Origin: Babylonia areolata
Lineage: Eukaryota; Mollusca; Gastropoda; Neogastropoda; Buccinidae
Length of the DNA: 64,000 nucleotides
Direction: 5' to 3'
Assembly: GCF_041734735.1 (NCBI RefSeq)
Contig: NC_134884.1
Location: 29,711,458 to 29,775,457, forward strand
This document shows, in pieces, positions 1-11,885 of this stretch. Within the stretch, counting starts at the first letter, position 1; each line of letters starts with the position of its first letter. Below the pieces are notes generated by a model. That model had not been told where the DNA came from and made no database searches. It was given only the letters and a program-made list of their open reading frames with translations. Both the position numbers and the translations under genes were made by a program.

Positions 1-1861
1 AGGGGGGAACAATACATTATCAGGAAACATAAGATCAAACAAAGAAACATAATATAAATCAACATTCTCATCACACATACAAATAATGTATATACCGACA
101 ATGGGACAAACATAAATCAACTGATCACTTCGGTCAGCTCGACCATCCAAAATGAATAGATATTTTTGTATACACATGCACACAATCATGTGTATCTATC
201 AATTATCATCAAATAATATGTCCTATAATAGTGTTTTTTTCCATAAATGAATACATGAATTTTGCTTTACTCATATTTGTACATCAAAACTTCTGTTTAT
301 CATTTTCTTTCTAAAATCCCATGCTTCTGAAATATATTTAGCAAATGATTTTATGATGTCTTCATCATTCGATCTGAGCAGCATTGTCATATCTTCTCTT
401 CTTACTACATCCTTTTCAAAAAGAATACATTTTTTACGAATAAAATCATAAGATTTGCACTGAAACACAAAATGGTTTTCATCATCAGTAGCTGAGTTAC
501 ATATTGGACAGGGAGACTGTGTTACTGTGCCAGTTTCAAACCATCTTTTATTGGCATTAAAGCCAAGTGTTCTTAGTCTAAATTTGGCTAGGTTTGTTCT
601 ACGCCACCTGTTTGATATTATCATAATAAATTTTTCTGTTTGGAATATACTTTTAAATGAAAAGAACCAAGTATATTTTTCTTTGCATTCCATTTGTGCA
701 TGCAAGGTTTGTTTGTATGATGCAATCAGTCTATCTTTAAGTTCAGAAATAAATCCATTTTCATACCCTACGCCCTGGCACAACCACACAATTCCAAATC
801 CATTTTCTATTAATGCCTTCTTAACAAAGTATGCCCAGTTTTGCTTCCCTGCTTCCTCTTGCACCAACATCATTTCATAGGCTTGTCTACATAGCCTTGA
901 TACTGGTAAACGTGTTACCTTAATCCAGTATTTAATACATTTTACAAATGTTCTTAAATGAAGTGAGTATCTGCCTGTCTCCTCGTATAGAATCTTATTT
1001 GATGAATGAAGTGGAACACCAAGGAAACGCTTAATAGCAAATGTGTGTACTTTTTCTATATCTTTATTGTTGTTAAGACCCCAAACTTCTGCCCCGTAAG
1101 TCAGCATAGGCTCAATCTGCGTATCAAATAATTTCCTGAATATACAAAGATCAATGCAATTTAACTTTCTAAGCGATCTGATTATTTCTATGACACCCTT
1201 CTTCCCTATTCTATATGATTCCTCCCAAGTATGCTTCAAACTTAGTTTCGTTGTAAAATAAAGTCCTAAGTATTTGTAAGAGTTTGTTACCTTTACATCT
1301 ACATTTCCATAAAACCATTTTTCATGAGCAGAAAGATGCCCTCCCATTCGGAATACCATTACATTTGTTTTATCTAGATTAACTGACAGGCACAATCGAT
1401 CAGCTTCCTGTTTTAACACATTTAGTTGATTTTGTAATCCAGTGACTGTATCTGATAGAAAAATAACATCATCTGCAAATAATAATAGAAAAAAATCTAT
1501 TGCTCCTGGGATCATTTGAATGCCATGTTTACCTTTCTGTGACAATTCCACTGCTAATTCGTTTATAAAAAATGGAAACATCAGGGGACTAAGCAGACAA
1601 CCTTGTTTTACTCCACGTGGGCATTCAAAATAATCAGTATAAGTACCTTTATCACGTACACAAGCCAATACTGAATCATACACACTTCTAACAGCTTTAT
1701 ACAATTTCCCATTAATCCCATTGTTACGTAATACATCCCACAATACATTTCTATTTACCGAATCAAAAGCCTTCCTGAAATCAACAAATGCTACATACAG
1801 TTTAGTGTTTTTCAGTAAGTATTTTTGTACTAATGCATATAGAGTAAATATATGATCTACA
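1..1861 (-). mobile_element. LINE copy 1 (non-LTR retrotransposon, RT and C-terminal zinc finger)
   Basis: This is the 3' two-thirds of a non-LTR retrotransposon read on the minus strand. The frame is open from about 1861 down to the stop at 271, roughly 530 codons. In order it shows VAFVDFRKAFDSVNR (RT finger/palm, 1745-1800), PRGVKQGCLLSPL (about 1585-1625), the catalytic FADDV box (about 1470-1485), the YLGLYFTTKLS thumb region, and a C-terminal CPIC...HFVFQC zinc finger (about 450-515). Bases 1-270 are its 3' UTR, which shares TGGATGGTCGA with copy 2 near 53.9 kb. The endonuclease half is missing, because the 5' end stops at a GA microsatellite. There are no internal stops in what remains, so the copy is fairly young. 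The clade (CR1/L2/I-like) cannot be settled by eye. Confidence 0.9.
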
Positions 1862-1865
1862 GTGC

Positions 1866-1866
<1 letters not shown>

Positions 1867-1925
<59 letters not shown>
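1867..1925. repeat. (GA)n microsatellite at the LINE copy 1 5' junction
   Basis: About 59 bp of uninterrupted GA directly follows the 5' edge of LINE copy 1. On the LINE's coding strand it reads CT. Confidence 0.95.
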
Positions 1926-1927
<2 letters not shown>

Positions 1928-2087
1928 CTTTCAATGTTACTAGATACGCAAGTACATGTTTTGTTTTGTTATTATCAATATTATTATTTTTGTTATTATT
2001 TCCATAGTCATTATCATTATGTTATGTTAATTTCTAGTTCTCCCCCTAAAGAAGAAGAAGCAATTGATGAATTTAAAAGAGCCACGG

Positions 2088-2105
2088 ACAGAGAGAGTGA
2101 GAGAC

Positions 2106-2150
<45 letters not shown>

Positions 2151-2157
2151 AAGATAA
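2088..2157. repeat. (GA)n microsatellite, interrupted
   Basis: A second GA-rich tract with GACA interruptions lies 160 bp from the first. It is followed by AGAC-type repeats to about 2215. Confidence 0.9.
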
Positions 2158-2170
2158 GAGGGGAGAGTAG

Positions 2171-2780
2171 AAGAGGAGAGACAGACATGCAGACAGACAG
2201 ACAGACAAGACAAGAAAAGACAAATCAAAACAGAAATCTTTATCAACAAGGTATACATCAGTGTTTTTCTGTTGTTTGTTTGATTTTTCCTTCTTCTTTT
2301 CATCTTTCTTTTTTTTTCTTCTTCTTCTTCTTTCCTTCCTTCTTTTTTATGTTGCTGAACATCCACGGACAGACACCCAGACAGGGAGAGGTGATAGGGG
2401 TGGTGGGGGGGGATGGGGATGGGGGAACCTGGGGAAGGGGGTTGGGGGGGGGGGGGGATGGGGAAAAACATGATAAGCAGCCCCGTCTGGGTTTTACCCA
2501 CTACTGTGTCGAAGCCACGCGTGAGGGCTTTCCAAGCGGACAGGAATAGAATGGAAGTGTCCCACATAAAGACACAGACCCAGTCAGTCAGTACAGACCC
2601 TTGATCTTTGTCCCGCCGCCCCCAAGGTCACAGCGCTCAACATTAGCCACTTAGTCCATGACAGTGGGCCGCCGCGACCCTCTTTTGTTTTCTTTGTCGA
2701 GTTCCGGTTCCTGTCTTTGTCTCTCCCCGCATCCGTCCGGGCGTTCTTCCGCTCCACTTTCAGTTTTCGTTTTTGTATTT
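2171..2780. other. Gene-free stretch with a G-rich tract
   Basis: No convincing gene is seen. It holds a CTT/T-rich tract (2278-2345) and a purine tract at 2390-2466 with several G-runs, including a run of about 14 G near 2444-2457. Long frames here are low complexity. Confidence 0.6.
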
Positions 2781-2862
2781 TTTTGGTCCTTGTAGATAAC
2801 AATCGTCTTTTTGGTCCTTGTAGATAACAATCTTCTTTTTGGTCATTGTCGATAACAATCTT
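2778..2862. repeat. Three-copy tandem repeat, 28-29 bp unit
   Basis: Three near-identical units carry the core GGTCCTTGTAGATAACAATC, at about 2784, 2813 and 2841. The third differs by a few bases. Confidence 0.85.
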
Positions 2863-2916
2863 CTGGTCTAGTTTTGTGTTGTGTTGTGTAGACGGTAGAG
2901 TAGTGTAGTGAAGTGT

Positions 2917-3001
2917 AGTGTGTGTGTGCCAGTGTGCATGTGTGTGTGTGTGCGTGCGCGCGCGCGCGTGTGTGTGTGTGTGTAACGTTGTGTGTGTGTG
3001 T

Positions 3002-3045
<44 letters not shown>

Positions 3046-3110
3046 CTGTGTGTGTGTGTACGTCTGTGTGTGGCTGTGTCTGTGTGTGTGTAAGTGAGTG
3101 TGTGCGCATG
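2917..3110. repeat. (GT)n tract with a CGCGCG core
   Basis: Alternating purine-pyrimidine DNA: GT repeats interrupted by CGCGCGCG near 2955-2968. Open frames here are Val/Cys or His/Thr low-complexity artefacts. Confidence 0.95.
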
Positions 3111-3129
3111 TGCCCGCGCGTGTTTGGGC

Positions 3130-3955
3130 GCTTGAAATGGATTAAAAAAAAAAATTTTTAAACTTTGTTGTGGGGTAAAAATGAAAGAAAACTGAAAATT
3201 GAAAAAATATACCAACTGAGGCAAGCTCCACAGAACTTCTTTGCCATTGACGAGACGTCAATTCAAAAGCCTCTTTCACAGCCTATCTGGTTCAGATATA
3301 TAATATATAATACCTGAACCTACCAGTGTAAGAAAAGACAAATCAATGGCCTTTTCACGTGTGGGTCGATCGGCGGTGTATAGGCCCAAGAAACATGGCA
3401 GGGAGGGGTGCAGGGTGTGTGTGGTCAGCGCCTAGATGGGGTTAACTTGAAGGGCATTCTGACCCGCCAATGAACTGAGGCCATTCTCCGGGGCAAAGAC
3501 GTGACTTCGCCGCCAAACCTGAACTGTCACACGAAACTTGGGGAAGCCGGCCGACAACAGTTATTCGTCAGTGGACAAAAGTCTGTGACTCTGTTGTGGT
3601 TACATTGCGACGTGTGATCACATGGCGTCTTGTTCAAGTGCTGCCTTTACAACATCAACAAAACATTACACAGGAATGCTTGGTTGTCTTAAAACGCAGA
3701 TGCTCAAAATCTAAGAAAAATATCGGGTTAAGATATATATATATAGATATATACGGCTCGAGAATGCATTACTGCTGATGAGAGAGACAAAGGTGGAGAC
3801 ACTAAGACACAGAGAGGGACAGACAGACAGACAGAGGGATCAGGTAACAGGGAGTGAGCGGCGAAACACACTAATCGGTAACTGACACTGATACATAAAT
3901 GTTGCCAGATGAGAGCATACAAGGCACAAGATGGGGATGAAACAGAAAACTGATA

Positions 3956-3957
<2 letters not shown>
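3130..3957. other. Intergenic, no gene recognised
   Basis: Unique-looking sequence with a GC-richer patch at 3360-3560. I see no domain, RNA gene or terminal repeat. Confidence 0.5.

Positions 3958-3993
<36 letters not shown>
3958..3993. repeat. (CA)n microsatellite
   Basis: A plain CA run of about 36 bp. Confidence 0.95.
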
Positions 3994-3997
<4 letters not shown>

Positions 3998-4473
3998 TAC
4001 TGACGTGACAGTCATGATCATGGTAGTCAGTGACCCTCCCCCCCCCAAACTCCCCCTCCCCCGGCCCCCAAGACATAGTTCCAGAAACAGACACAATGTA
4101 CACCAGGCAGACTGACATCATTGTACCATCAAACAAGTTCCAGTCAATATACAAACAGGCTCCGAGGGGAGGAAAAACTAGACAAGCAAACAGACAAAAA
4201 CACGGACAGCAAGCAGCAGACATGATCGACTGAGCACATTACATCTTGGATCTTTCCAGATAAGAACAGAGAATGACACACGGCAGGTACTCGTATCATC
4301 ATACCACACCCCTCTCCTTTCAGACACAAATAGTCTTTCTTTTTCTATCCCCCCCCCCTCACGTACTCACCTCGATCCCCCCCCCTCCCATGCTCCCCCC
4401 CTTCCCACCCACCACACCTACATACAGTCTTTCTCCATCCCCCCCCCCCCGCACCCCCCGCGCACCCCACCCC

Positions 4474-4477
<4 letters not shown>
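3994..4477. other. Intergenic, C-rich
   Basis: Contains several poly-C runs (4037-4062, 4350-4385, 4438-4475). No gene is seen. Confidence 0.5.

Positions 4478-4516
<39 letters not shown>
4478..4516. repeat. (CT)n microsatellite
   Basis: About 39 bp of CT repeat following C-rich DNA. Confidence 0.95.
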
Positions 4517-4519
<3 letters not shown>

Positions 4520-4699
4520 CTGCCATCGTCCTTATCGATGAAGTTAACAACGGTGAACTTGGACATAGTTACAGGTCAAGGGGAACCGGGGGCCTGCCTA
4601 ACAATGCACTGACGCCTCAAGAACAACCCATTCACATGTGCAGAGAAAGGGCCACAGCGCAGTGTGTGTTGTATTGTGTGTGTTCCCGCAACGGCTAGC

Positions 4700-5279
4700 G
4701 GCGTCAGTCATCGCCATATCGCTTACACTGTTTTCTCTTTGTCGTCTCATCTTCTTTATTCGTCTTCTTCTTTACTTACTTAACTATTGTAAAAAATAAA
4801 ATAAAATAAAAACTATTAAAAATGTAACTGTTGTAAATACAATAGAAAAACCCTTTTGCCCCTGGCCTGCCCGTGGATCTTTTCTTTAATTCAGTAAATC
4901 CATTACTAATTCTTTGGTACCCCGGGTCCCTTTTAATACAATAAACCACTCGGGTACACGGCTACATAATTACTGCAGAGTTTTGTTTTCATGATTCCTT
5001 TGTCACAGCTGCCAGTGGATTGTGCATACAGTATCACAGGCGCACGGCAAGCGAGTCTTGACAGCACTGCCTCCGTCTCTCGTTTATGTATTAACTTGCT
5101 CTTTGCTAAACTCGAACAGCAGTTTTCCAAAGACTTTAGGCAAAGCGTATCAAAATCAACAACAAAAACAATACTTACAAGAGCACTGATATGCTAGCAT
5201 AAACTGCAGCTAGTAGTAGTATAATCATGGAATACCTGTGTTGTTACAGAAAAAGATGTACATGCATATTTTAGGGTTT

Positions 5280-5325
<46 letters not shown>

Positions 5326-5846
5326 TAGGAATTTTATGACAATTACGTCCGCGACATATAATAAAATACAAACCAACACTCACTTTACACTGTCTCTCTC
5401 TCTCTCCTGCAGGATTGCAAAGGTGAGCATATTTCACATTATTATTGTGATCCACAACTTATCCACTTACATGTGCTCGACCAACACTCGACACGCCAAA
5501 CCTACTCGATCTCTGATCTTGCTGATAAGACTTACCTTTAAAGACCTTTCATCTCTGTCGTGCCAGAAGACGTCTGTAAGCAAACACGATTCTTGTAGTT
5601 TTATAATATCACCAGACTGGGAATCACGCGCACAAGATTTCGCTGGAAAAATGATGAAAATATTTCCTGGAATTTCCGGGCCCCAGCAGCATCAACACTG
5701 CCACAGCTGTCGTCTAGTCTGCGTGCAGTAGTTCTCTCCTCCTCTTCCTCCCTCCCTCCCTACCTCCCATTCAAGGTGGGCCCCCTTTGAAATAATCCCA
5801 GGTGAAAACCACTCCTCGGTATTTTTTCGCTTTGTTGGACGCAAAT

Positions 5847-5898
<52 letters not shown>

Positions 5899-6300
5899 GC
5901 GCGCGAATAACCAGTACAAGTATGGCAGTCTTGCATGTGCGGAGAGAGAGCCTGAGAGCCGGGAGAGACGTGGTGAGAGGCCGGGGGAGCCTGGGAGACA
6001 GAGAGACAGAGACAGAAAGGGAGAGAGGGGGGGCGACAGAGACAGACAGACAGACTGAGAGGTGCAGGAAGAGAGGTGCAGAGAAAGACAAACAACTCTC
6101 CAACAAGTCTGAGACAAGTTACTAAAAAGTCCGGCGGTAGGGAGGTGAGTGGTGGGCACTGTGCAGGTGCTACACCGCACATTGCGCATGTCCCTCGGTG
6201 AAACGTGGCACAGGGCGGAGGTAAACTGCTTGGAGCTGGCAACGAGCAACACAGGCGCCTGCTGTAAGACCACCCGGCCAGAGGCACATAACATTATACT
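4700..6300. other. Intergenic with TA and CA microsatellites
   Basis: No gene is recognised. A (TA)n tract lies at 5283-5322 and a (CA)n tract at 5850-5897; the latter accounts for the long Val/Cys and His/Thr frames. A GA/CAGA-rich stretch follows at 5940-6090. Confidence 0.6.
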
Positions 6301-6403
6301 TCTCTAGGAGGAACACCCACTGAGCTGAGCTCGAGAAAGTTGTTAACATTTGACGGTTCCCATTGTCAAGGAGGAGGCGTTACTGGATGTAAACAAAGGC
6401 GTA

Positions 6404-6780
6404 CACAATGCACCGAATCGCTAAGTGGTTAGAGCGACGGACTCTACATCAGTCGCCATTACGTATGAGCTTATATCACAGATTAACATAAGTTTTCAGT
6501 TGAGCCAACAGCAAAGTGAGGGAATTACAGCTTAGTCTTTTGTGAAGGACAAGGCAAACTCGCACTGGCTCTTGGTACTGCGGTCTTGGGGGCTAGTTGG
6601 CCTTTGGGAACCATCCCAACGCCGACCGTGTTCCTAAAACCCTCTTGGCCGAGAGAGTGAGGATGTAACTTGTAATCAAATTCTAGCGCAGAGGGACAGC
6701 AGTTACCTCCTCTGCTGTTGTGATGGTCACAGTCGAAAACGACTGACTATCATACATCGACACTTGCCGTTGAGAGTGGG
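6404..6780 (+). repeat. Putative tRNA-derived SINE-like repeat
   Basis: The start (TCGCTAAGTGGTTAGAGCG) matches the A-box region of a tRNA-derived promoter. I cannot find a clean B box at the right spacing, so it is not a tRNA gene. The block ends near GTCGAAAACGACTGACTATC, which contains the palindrome GTCGAAAACGAC. Limits are approximate. Confidence 0.35.
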
Positions 6781-7145
6781 GACATCGGGTTTGTTATTGT
6801 TGTTGTAGTTGTTGTTGTTTAATCTCCGAGTCGACGTAATGTACATGCTGATCTGCATTTACCACCCTTAATAAACTGAACCCCCATTACCCCACCCAAC
6901 CCTACCCCTCTTTCGCTTCAGTGTATACAGGGCCACTGTTGCGGATTATCAAAATATGCCCTGTTACGAGTAACTGAAAGACTCCGTTATCGATCGGTTG
7001 GCATTTGATGGACGATGCAAACTAAAATACAATAATCAGTTGTACATTTGCATGGATCACTGTAAACCTTTTCAGTCTGTCATAGTATGCACTGATGGAT
7101 CTGGAAGTTGTACTTTTGATTATTTTGCTTATCCAGTTGAAGTGA

Positions 7146-7146
<1 letters not shown>

Positions 7147-7207
<61 letters not shown>
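7147..7207. repeat. (GT)n microsatellite
   Basis: About 60 bp of uninterrupted GT. Confidence 0.95.
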
Positions 7208-7209
<2 letters not shown>

Positions 7210-8690
7210 AGAGGAGCTGGGGAACACTAGTGAAAGTAGGGTAGGAGAGTGAGCGGCAGTGGTGGGTTTCCCACTCACCCATCACTGTTGCCCCTACCCC
7301 ACCTTCACTATTGTTCCCCACCTTTTCTAAAACTGAACACACACACCCCTACCCTCTCCATACACACGCCAATACTACCCGTCACCCTTCACCACACCCA
7401 GCTTCTCCACTGTTAACATACAACACAAACCACCAACCTTCCATCTCCGTCATTATCCACTGAGGAATCCTGCAAGCCCTTCCTCAGTTGTGTCAGTTCA
7501 CACCAACCCCCCCCCCCCCCCTCCCACCGCCCCCTCACAACCCCCCTCCCTCATGCAACCAACCCACCTGATATCCCTCTTTTACTCTTCAAACTGGAAA
7601 GACTTAAGTAAATTAAAAAAAATTAAGAAGAGAAATGAATAAATAAATTAAAAAAACGACTGGAAAAGCTTTATCCATTTTCAGCATGTCTTAACTCATT
7701 GATCAATTATCATCATCCATGAGTCTGACAGGTCATTTCCCCTCAGGTCTGATAACTTTCCTCTAGGATCTTACAAGAGCTTACGTTTTTCCCTCTCGGG
7801 TCTGAGTCATCTTCCCTTTGGTCTCATGAGATTGTTATGCTCTGGTCTGATAAGTATTTTTCATTCTGTTGTAAAATCCGCCAATCTTGTCATGCCTTTC
7901 CCCTCCTCATCTCATTACTTTTCTTACTTGTCCTCTGTGGTGTTATGTCTTTTCCCGCCAGTCCCATGGGCTAACACTCGTGAAGTCTTAACTCCGCTCC
8001 CCTTTCGCTCAGAGCCATCTGTGTTTCCCCCTCTTGTCAAAGGCTTATATTATTTTACTACTTAGTGCAACAAGTGATTACTTTTATTTCAGCATCTGTT
8101 CGGAATGCACTGCCCTGGGCTATTCTGCTTTATTTGTCTCTCCTTCCAGATTTTATGTTTTCCCCCGTCTATTTACGTAAGTCCTACACTGTGGTGTAAA
8201 TTATCTGTTCCCTTATTGTGTAATAAGTTTTTTTCCCCATCTGTTCTTTTTCTGTTTTTCTGATAAGAACCCCTTGCAGGGGAGGGGCGTCCATTACGAA
8301 CACAGAATTACCCTGCCGTGCTCCCTGGCCCTGCGTGTCGCAAGAGGCGACTAAAAGGATTCCCTTCCCTGTCCTTTCTTCTTGGTTTCTGTCTCCCTCT
8401 CTTCTGTCTGTCCACACCTCCTGTCAGATATACCTTTCAGTTATTTTTCAGTACACCTTTTTTTTTTCTTCTTAAATTGGTTTGAGTTTTAACTCAAGTT
8501 GGCTTGAGTGAGACAAGAGTGACTGGGTCTTTTTAATTTGTTTTAAATAAACCTTTTAATTTTTTTTTTAAACTAGTCAAATAGAATATAAAATAATCAG
8601 TTGCCTCACACGACCAATGATGCCAGCCTTTAAGGATCTCTCTGTGTGTGCATCATGCAGCATTTCAGTTCAGGACCAAACATGGGTGGT
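7208..8690. other. Intergenic, no gene recognised
   Basis: C-rich and T-rich sequence with a poly-C run at about 7507-7521. No domain-bearing frame is seen. Confidence 0.5.
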
Positions 8691-8894
8691 GTGCTTGGTG
8701 TTCCTGTGGTCCGCGCTGGCGTGGCCTCATCCTGTCAGCTTCCACTGACACGGACACAGCGGAGCACACGTCAGGCAGTCCTGTGTGGCCGTTCCTGTGT
8801 GTGTTTTGTGTACTGGGGTCACTGACATGGCCTAACATCTCGTTAACTCACTCAGCACACGGAGCACACACGTACAGCCATGTAGGGCTGTTTT

Positions 8895-9050
8895 CCAATG
8901 TGCTCCCTGTGCAGGTCCCTGGCGTGGCCTGATCTCTCGTAAACTCTTAACACAGGGAGCACATTGGATTCAGTCTTGTGTGGTTGTTCAGTGGCATGCT
9001 CTGTGCCTTGGGGTACTGTCGCGGACCTCCTCAACTGCCCCAAGGCACAG
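8895..9050. repeat. Two successive hairpins
   Basis: A perfect 17-bp inverted repeat (CCAATGTGCTCCCTGTG at 8895-8911, complement at 8951-8967) is followed within 35 bp by a perfect 13-bp inverted repeat (CTGTGCCTTGGGG at 9001-9013, complement at 9038-9050). Loops are about 39 and 24 bp. Confidence 0.85.
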
Positions 9051-9299
9051 GGTATGCTGGATACGGTCTCACGGGGCTGCCTGCTCATGTTGGCACAGCT
9101 GCATGCTTCCTGTGGGATGCTATAGCGCATATTCTTGAAGCTCTCGTAAACCCCGCCTCCTGAAGGTAACCTGCAGTCCCCGGCCCCCTGCTCCCCCCCC
9201 CCCCACCGCCCCCTCCACACACATCCCCTCACCTTCCCTTCCCTGCCCCACCCTTCTTCCCAGTGCCACGTACGGTCCTGGCCTGCACTGACTGCTTCA

Positions 9300-10150
9300 T
9301 GATGCCCACACATGTTGTTGGTTTTTTTGTTTGTTGTTGTTGTTGTTTGGGTTTTTTTTTATCTTGTTTTTGTCTTTTAAGATCGATGTTGTTGTTTTCT
9401 CAAATTCCAAATTTGAATTTAAATTGTTTTGGTTTAATACTGAAAGAAAATGTTAATTTGACTGTTGTAATTTTATGTTTTTATGCCTTCTGTTATTTAT
9501 CTTAATCTTTGTTGTGTTATTTTACAGCTAAATTATATTCTTTTATATTTTTCATTATCGTTTTGTTTGTTTTTTTGTTGTCTTTTTACATTATATTCAG
9601 CATTTTAAACTTTATTTTTCAGAACTTTTGACTGATTTTTTTTATTTGATGTGGACTGAACGAGAAACTGGTAAATAAGTCATTTACATTGTTTTTAATA
9701 TTTTCAATAATTTTAGTATAATTTTCAATATTTTTCACTTGATTTTTTAATTTGTTTTGGACTGTGTGAGACATTGGCAAATAGGTCATTTACATTATTT
9801 TCAATATTTTTTTAGTGTTTTAGTTTTCTGTGGACTGAATGAGACAAGTGTGAAATGATTTTTTCTTTCAGTTTAATTGACCTTAAAAATTGATTTTGTT
9901 CAGCCCTGGAATGACCACTATGTGGTTGGCTGGGCAGTTAGCAATGCTTTATTTTACCTGACTGCTTTGATAACTGGTTTTAATACTTGGCAAAAAATGG
10001 ATTTCAAATGAAAACCTTGTCAGGGTGATTGATACTTATTCCTATTGATTAGTAAAGAATTTTGTAAAATTAAAAGCTTTGTTTGTTTTTGTTTGTTTTT
10101 GTTTTGTTTTGTTTTTTGTTTTTTGTTTTTTTTATCTGTTATGATTGTCC
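9300..10150. other. T-rich stretch with degenerate internal repeats
   Basis: Strongly T-rich on the plus strand. A degenerate unit of about 110 bp recurs near 9650, 9755 and 9830, each with GTGGACTGAA-like sequence followed in two copies by TCATTTACATT. No gene is seen. From 10150 to 10700 the sequence is likewise gene-free. Confidence 0.55.
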
Positions 10151-10713
10151 CATTACGATTGGTCCATCCGATCAACCAAATACTTGGTAAAATTTTATTT
10201 CGAATGAAAGGTCCATTTCTTTACCATGCGTCTGTCCTAATACTTTGTAAAAGAAATTAAGTCAAATGAAATAATAAGAAGCTTTGTCTCTCAATTCGTG
10301 TGTGTGTGATTTTTTGAAAATGTATGCGAAGGACGTTTTGTTTCTCTTCCTCCCTTTCAATCTGTGGTTTGATCTGTCGACTGCATTACATAACACTGGA
10401 GTGGGAGTGTCTGAAAGTGACAGCAGCAAGAAAGATCAGTAATTGTGTAAAATAATAGAAATGCCAAAAAAAAAAAAAGAAGTAAATTTTGATGAGACAG
10501 ATACATACATGCGATGCAAGATACGACATACAAGAATATTTTATCACGTATACAAAAAATTGTTGACAGGTTTGCTGAATATGAAAAAAAAAGACAGGAG
10601 AGTCTCTGTGGGCTTTTCCAAATACAATAGACTGAGCAACACACTAAACGCCACGTTCTTGGCATCAGAGATCTTTTCCCATTCCTCTTGCGGCCAATCA
10701 GTGGCAGCCTCTG

Positions 10714-11163
10714 TGCGTGTGTGTATGTGTGTGTTTGTGTGTATGTGTGGGTCTGTATGTTTGAGTGCGTTTGTGCATGTGCGAGGGTGTAAGTGTACAC
10801 AAGTGTCAGGAGAGTTCTGTGCACGTGCGTATGTGTGTGTGTTTGGGGGGGGGGAGGTGCAGAGGGGAGGGGGGAGTAGATGATGAGGTATGTGTGTGTA
10901 TGCATGCCTACACTGTGGGAGCAACGGAATATTGGAACGTGCGGGTGTGCATATATATATCTTTATATATATGTGGGGGGGGTTAGGGATGGGGGATATG
11001 GGCGTATGTGCGTGTGCTTGTACATGTAAGGGTTCATCTGCGCGCGCGCGCGCGCGCGCGCGTGAGTGTGTGTGTGTGTGTGCCGTGGAAGCCGTGCGAT
11101 ACGTAGCCTAGAAATGAGTGTGTGGAGGAGGGGGGTAGAGGAGGTGCAGGGTAATGTGTGTGT

Positions 11164-11206
<43 letters not shown>
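10714..11206. repeat. Long GT-rich tract with a CGCGCG core
   Basis: About 490 bp dominated by GT repeats, with a pure CG run near 11040-11062 and a G-run near 10845-10855. All frames here are low complexity. Confidence 0.9.
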
Positions 11207-11560
11207 GGGGCTCGTGTACGTTTATGTGTATTTGACTGTGCTTTCATATCTGTGAAACTGCATTTTTGGTGCATATCTGCTATGCATATGTGGGTGTATG
11301 TGTGAATGTGTGTCTCCATGTTTTTTTTTACATTTATTTGCTTATTTATCATCATTGTTGTCTTTTTTATTTATTTATTTTATTTTTATTATCATTGTTA
11401 CTACTACTTTTTTTAAAATAAATTTAAAAAAATTATTTATTTATTTATGTACGCTTATAGTTGACTTCATCAGGTTTTTGCGCATTATACATATTGATTA
11501 GCAGTAGTAGTAGTTCTTTTTTTATGTATTTATCTATTATTTATTCACTTTTTTTTTTCT

Positions 11561-11691
11561 CAAGGCCTGACTAAGCGCGTTGGGTTACGCTGCTGGTCAG
11601 GCATCTGCTTGGCAGATGTGGTGTAGCGTATATGGATTTGTCCGAACGCAGTGACGCCTCCTTGAGCTACTGAAACTGAAACTGAAACTGA
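11561..11691 (+). repeat. Snail-type SINE, 3' part with ACTGAA tail
   Basis: The body (GCGTTGGGTTACGCTGCTGG, then CATCTGCTTGGCAGATGTGG, then GTGTAGCGTATATGGATTTG) ends GAGCTACTGAAACTGAAACT. Further copies lie at 34616-34730 and, degraded, at 29527-29626. The short-repeat tail is the kind of 3' end SINEs share with a partner LINE. Confidence 0.8.
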
Positions 11692-11811
11692 AAAAAAAAG
11701 GTGGGGGGCAGTCAAACACAGTTTAATCGTTCAGTACATACACACATACAATCATTCAATAGAAAAGGATTCCAAAACAGACATTAACACTATAAACACA
11801 GTATAAGCTCA

Positions 11812-11819
<8 letters not shown>

Positions 11820-11885
<66 letters not shown>

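Noticed and set aside
2843-3224. Long His/Thr and Val/Cys frames across the GT tract
   Set aside because: They are translations of a dinucleotide repeat on both strands, with no domain. The same applies at 5690-6290, 10357-11355, 14606-14937 and 22427-22732.
6404-6475. Possible tRNA gene
   Set aside because: An A-box-like sequence is present, but no B box at the right spacing and no cloverleaf stem I could close. Better explained as a SINE head.
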